From: Allobosea lupini | GTDB taxonomy: Bacteria; Pseudomonadota; Alphaproteobacteria; Rhizobiales; Beijerinckiaceae | Length of the DNA: 64,000 nucleotides | Direction: 5' to 3' | NCBI RefSeq assembly: GCF_900109525.1 | Contig: NZ_FOAN01000001.1 | Coordinates: 868,001 to 932,000 of the forward strand | Shown here: one piece after another, positions 62,959-64,000 of the stretch | How positions within the stretch are numbered: position 1 is the stretch's first letter | Layout: the number at the start of each line of letters is the position of its first letter | Notes under the pieces: model-generated | Told to the model about the DNA's origin: nothing | Databases searched by the model: none | Seen by the model: the letters and a program-made list of their open reading frames with translations, nothing else | Position numbers and translations under genes: made by a program

Positions 62959-64000
62959 ATGGGCAGCGGCTTCGCGATCAGCTTCGCCGATATCGAGGCG
63001 GCTGCGCAGACCATCGCAGGCCATGTGCTGAAGACGCCGCTGATGCCGGCGCCGCGCCTGTCGGCCCTGACCGGTGCCGAGGTTTTCGTCAAGCACGAGA
63101 ACATGCAGGCGACCGCCTCCTTCAAGGAGCGCGGCGCGGTCAACAAGCTGCTGAGTCTGAGCGAGGACGAGAGGCGTCGCGGCGTCATCGCCATGTCGGC
63201 CGGCAACCATGCCCAGGCCGTAGCCTACCATGCGCGGCGCTTCGGCATCCCGGCGACGATCGTCATGCCGGAGACGACGCCGCTGGTGAAGGTGGAGAAT
63301 ACGCGTGCCCATGGCGCCGAGGTCGTGCTGTTCGGCGAGACGCTCTACGAGTCCACGCAGAGGGCGCGCGAGATCGCCGAGCAGAAAAGCCTCGTTTTCG
63401 TCCACCCCTATGACGACGCGGCTGTGATGGCCGGCCAGGGCACCGTCGCGCTGGAAATGCTGCGCGAGGTCCCCGAACTCGACACGCTGCTGATCCCGCT
63501 CGGTGGTGGCGGGCTGATGGCCGGCAACGCCATCGCCGCCAAGGCGCTGAAGCCGTCGATCGAGATGATCGGCGTCGAGGCGGCGCTCTATCCCTCCTTC
63601 CACAATGCCGTCGATGGCGCCGACCTGCCGATCGGCGGCGCGACGCTGGCCGAGGGCATCGCGGTCAAGACCGTCGGCGCGCAGACCCTGCCGGTGGTGA
63701 AGGCGTTGGTCTCCGACATCGTGCTGGTGAGCGAGGACCTGATCGAGCGCGCCGTCAATGCCTGCGCGACGCTGCAGCACACGCTGGCCGAAGGCGCGGG
63801 CGCCGCCGGCCTCGCGGCTATGCTGAAGGAACCGGAGCGCTATCGCGGCCGCAAGGTCGGCCTCGTGCTCTCGGGCGGCAATATCGATGCGCGCCTGCTC
63901 GCGGCGATCATGGTACGCGAGCTCGAGCGCGAGCAGCGCATCGCCGCATTCCGCCTCACCGCCAGCGACCGGCCAGGGCTGCTCGGCAAGGTCGCGAGCC
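62959..64000 (+). CDS. Threonine ammonia-lyase (dehydratase), 3' end outside window
   Basis: The 347 codons present open with MGSGFAISFADIEAAAQTI and form a fold-type II PLP enzyme: Lys in TASFKERGAVNKL, phosphate cup LGGGGLMAG and the SGGN near the end. An ACT-type regulatory domain starts at FRLTASDRPGLLGKV just before the window end, as in biosynthetic or catabolic threonine dehydratases of about 410 residues. It converts threonine to 2-oxobutyrate. It lies 22 bp after the LivH-like gene. No stop codon is in the window. Confidence 0.92.
   Translation, partial: MGSGFAISFADIEAAAQTIAGHVLKTPLMPAPRLSALTGAEVFVKHENMQATASFKERGAVNKLLSLSEDERRRGVIAMSAGNHAQAVAYHARRFGIPATIVMPETTPLVKVENTRAHGAEVVLFGETLYESTQRAREIAEQKSLVFVHPYDDAAVMAGQGTVALEMLREVPELDTLLIPLGGGGLMAGNAIAAKALKPSIEMIGVEAALYPSFHNAVDGADLPIGGATLAEGIAVKTVGAQTLPVVKALVSDIVLVSEDLIERAVNACATLQHTLAEGAGAAGLAAMLKEPERYRGRKVGLVLSGGNIDARLLAAIMVRELEREQRIAAFRLTASDRPGLLGKVAS

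Noticed and set aside
1..64000. CRISPR arrays, rRNA genes, phage gene clusters or complete insertion sequences
   Set aside because: No regularly spaced repeats, rRNA sequence, phage structural genes or intact transposase with inverted ends were seen on either strand.

Overview
The window is a GC-rich chromosomal segment from an alphaproteobacterium of the order Hyphomicrobiales. Gene content and synteny look Bosea-like: plsX-fabH-ihfA-merR next to a YceD/ubiquinol-chaperone pair and bamE, glyA/nrdR/ribD/ribC/ribH/nusB/thiL in one direction, a K+-independent type H+-pyrophosphatase, LdtR with an L,D-transpeptidase, and an Asp-type HemB. The genus is an inference from gene order and protein style; no rRNA is present. 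I saw no CRISPR array and no intact mobile element.

Region 1 (1-5560) is a catabolic operon: a GntR regulator, two Dpp/Opp-type permeases without their ATPase or binding protein, an SDR dehydrogenase, a glucarate-dehydratase-like enolase and an RraA/HMG-type aldolase. Together they suggest sugar-acid uptake and breakdown. Region 2 (5700-11160) is a seven-gene arsenic operon on the minus strand: arsR, two unrelated arsenate reductases, acr3, a second arsR, a flavoprotein with a Cys-rich tail and an MFS exporter. An IS110-type transposase scrap lies behind it. Region 3 (11550-25110) is an exopolysaccharide locus (Wzz/BY-kinase-like protein, OPX lipoprotein, glycosyltransferase, WcaJ-type initiating transferase, Wzy-like polymerase, two acyltransferases, methyltransferase), split by a sulfite dehydrogenase pair (sorAB-like) and a paired SMR exporter. 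Region 4 (25110-31190) begins with a scarred zone beside tRNA-Pro(GGG). It then holds several very small proteins, an MhqO/MhqD/DoxX electrophile-defence group with a LysR regulator, and an SMR gene preceded by a guanidine-II (mini-ykkC) riboswitch.

Region 5 (31190-49000) is conserved core: merR, ihfA, fabH, plsX, yceD, the cytochrome bc1 assembly chaperone, bamE, a DMT exporter, hppA, ureidoglycine aminohydrolase, an MFS gene, and the thiL-nusB-ribH-ribC-ribD-nrdR run next to glyA. An unrecognised 316-residue membrane-anchored, beta-rich protein sits between nrdR and glyA. Region 6 (49000-64000) holds a MerR regulator with a SoxR-box-like promoter driving an MFS exporter, nhaA, a GntR/TctC/isopropylmalate-dehydrogenase-like module, an L,D-transpeptidase with its LdtR regulator, HIBYL-CoA hydrolase, hemB, a methyltransferase, a LivH permease fused to an N-terminal lipoprotein domain, and a threonine dehydratase cut off by the window end.

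The most interesting points are the lipoprotein-LivH fusion, the orphan beta-rich protein inside the riboflavin/glyA synteny block, the incomplete transporter plus dehydratase/aldolase pathway, the SoxR-like box read by a MerR protein without the SoxR iron-sulfur motif, and the exopolysaccharide co-polymerase whose kinase domain has lost its Walker A lysine.
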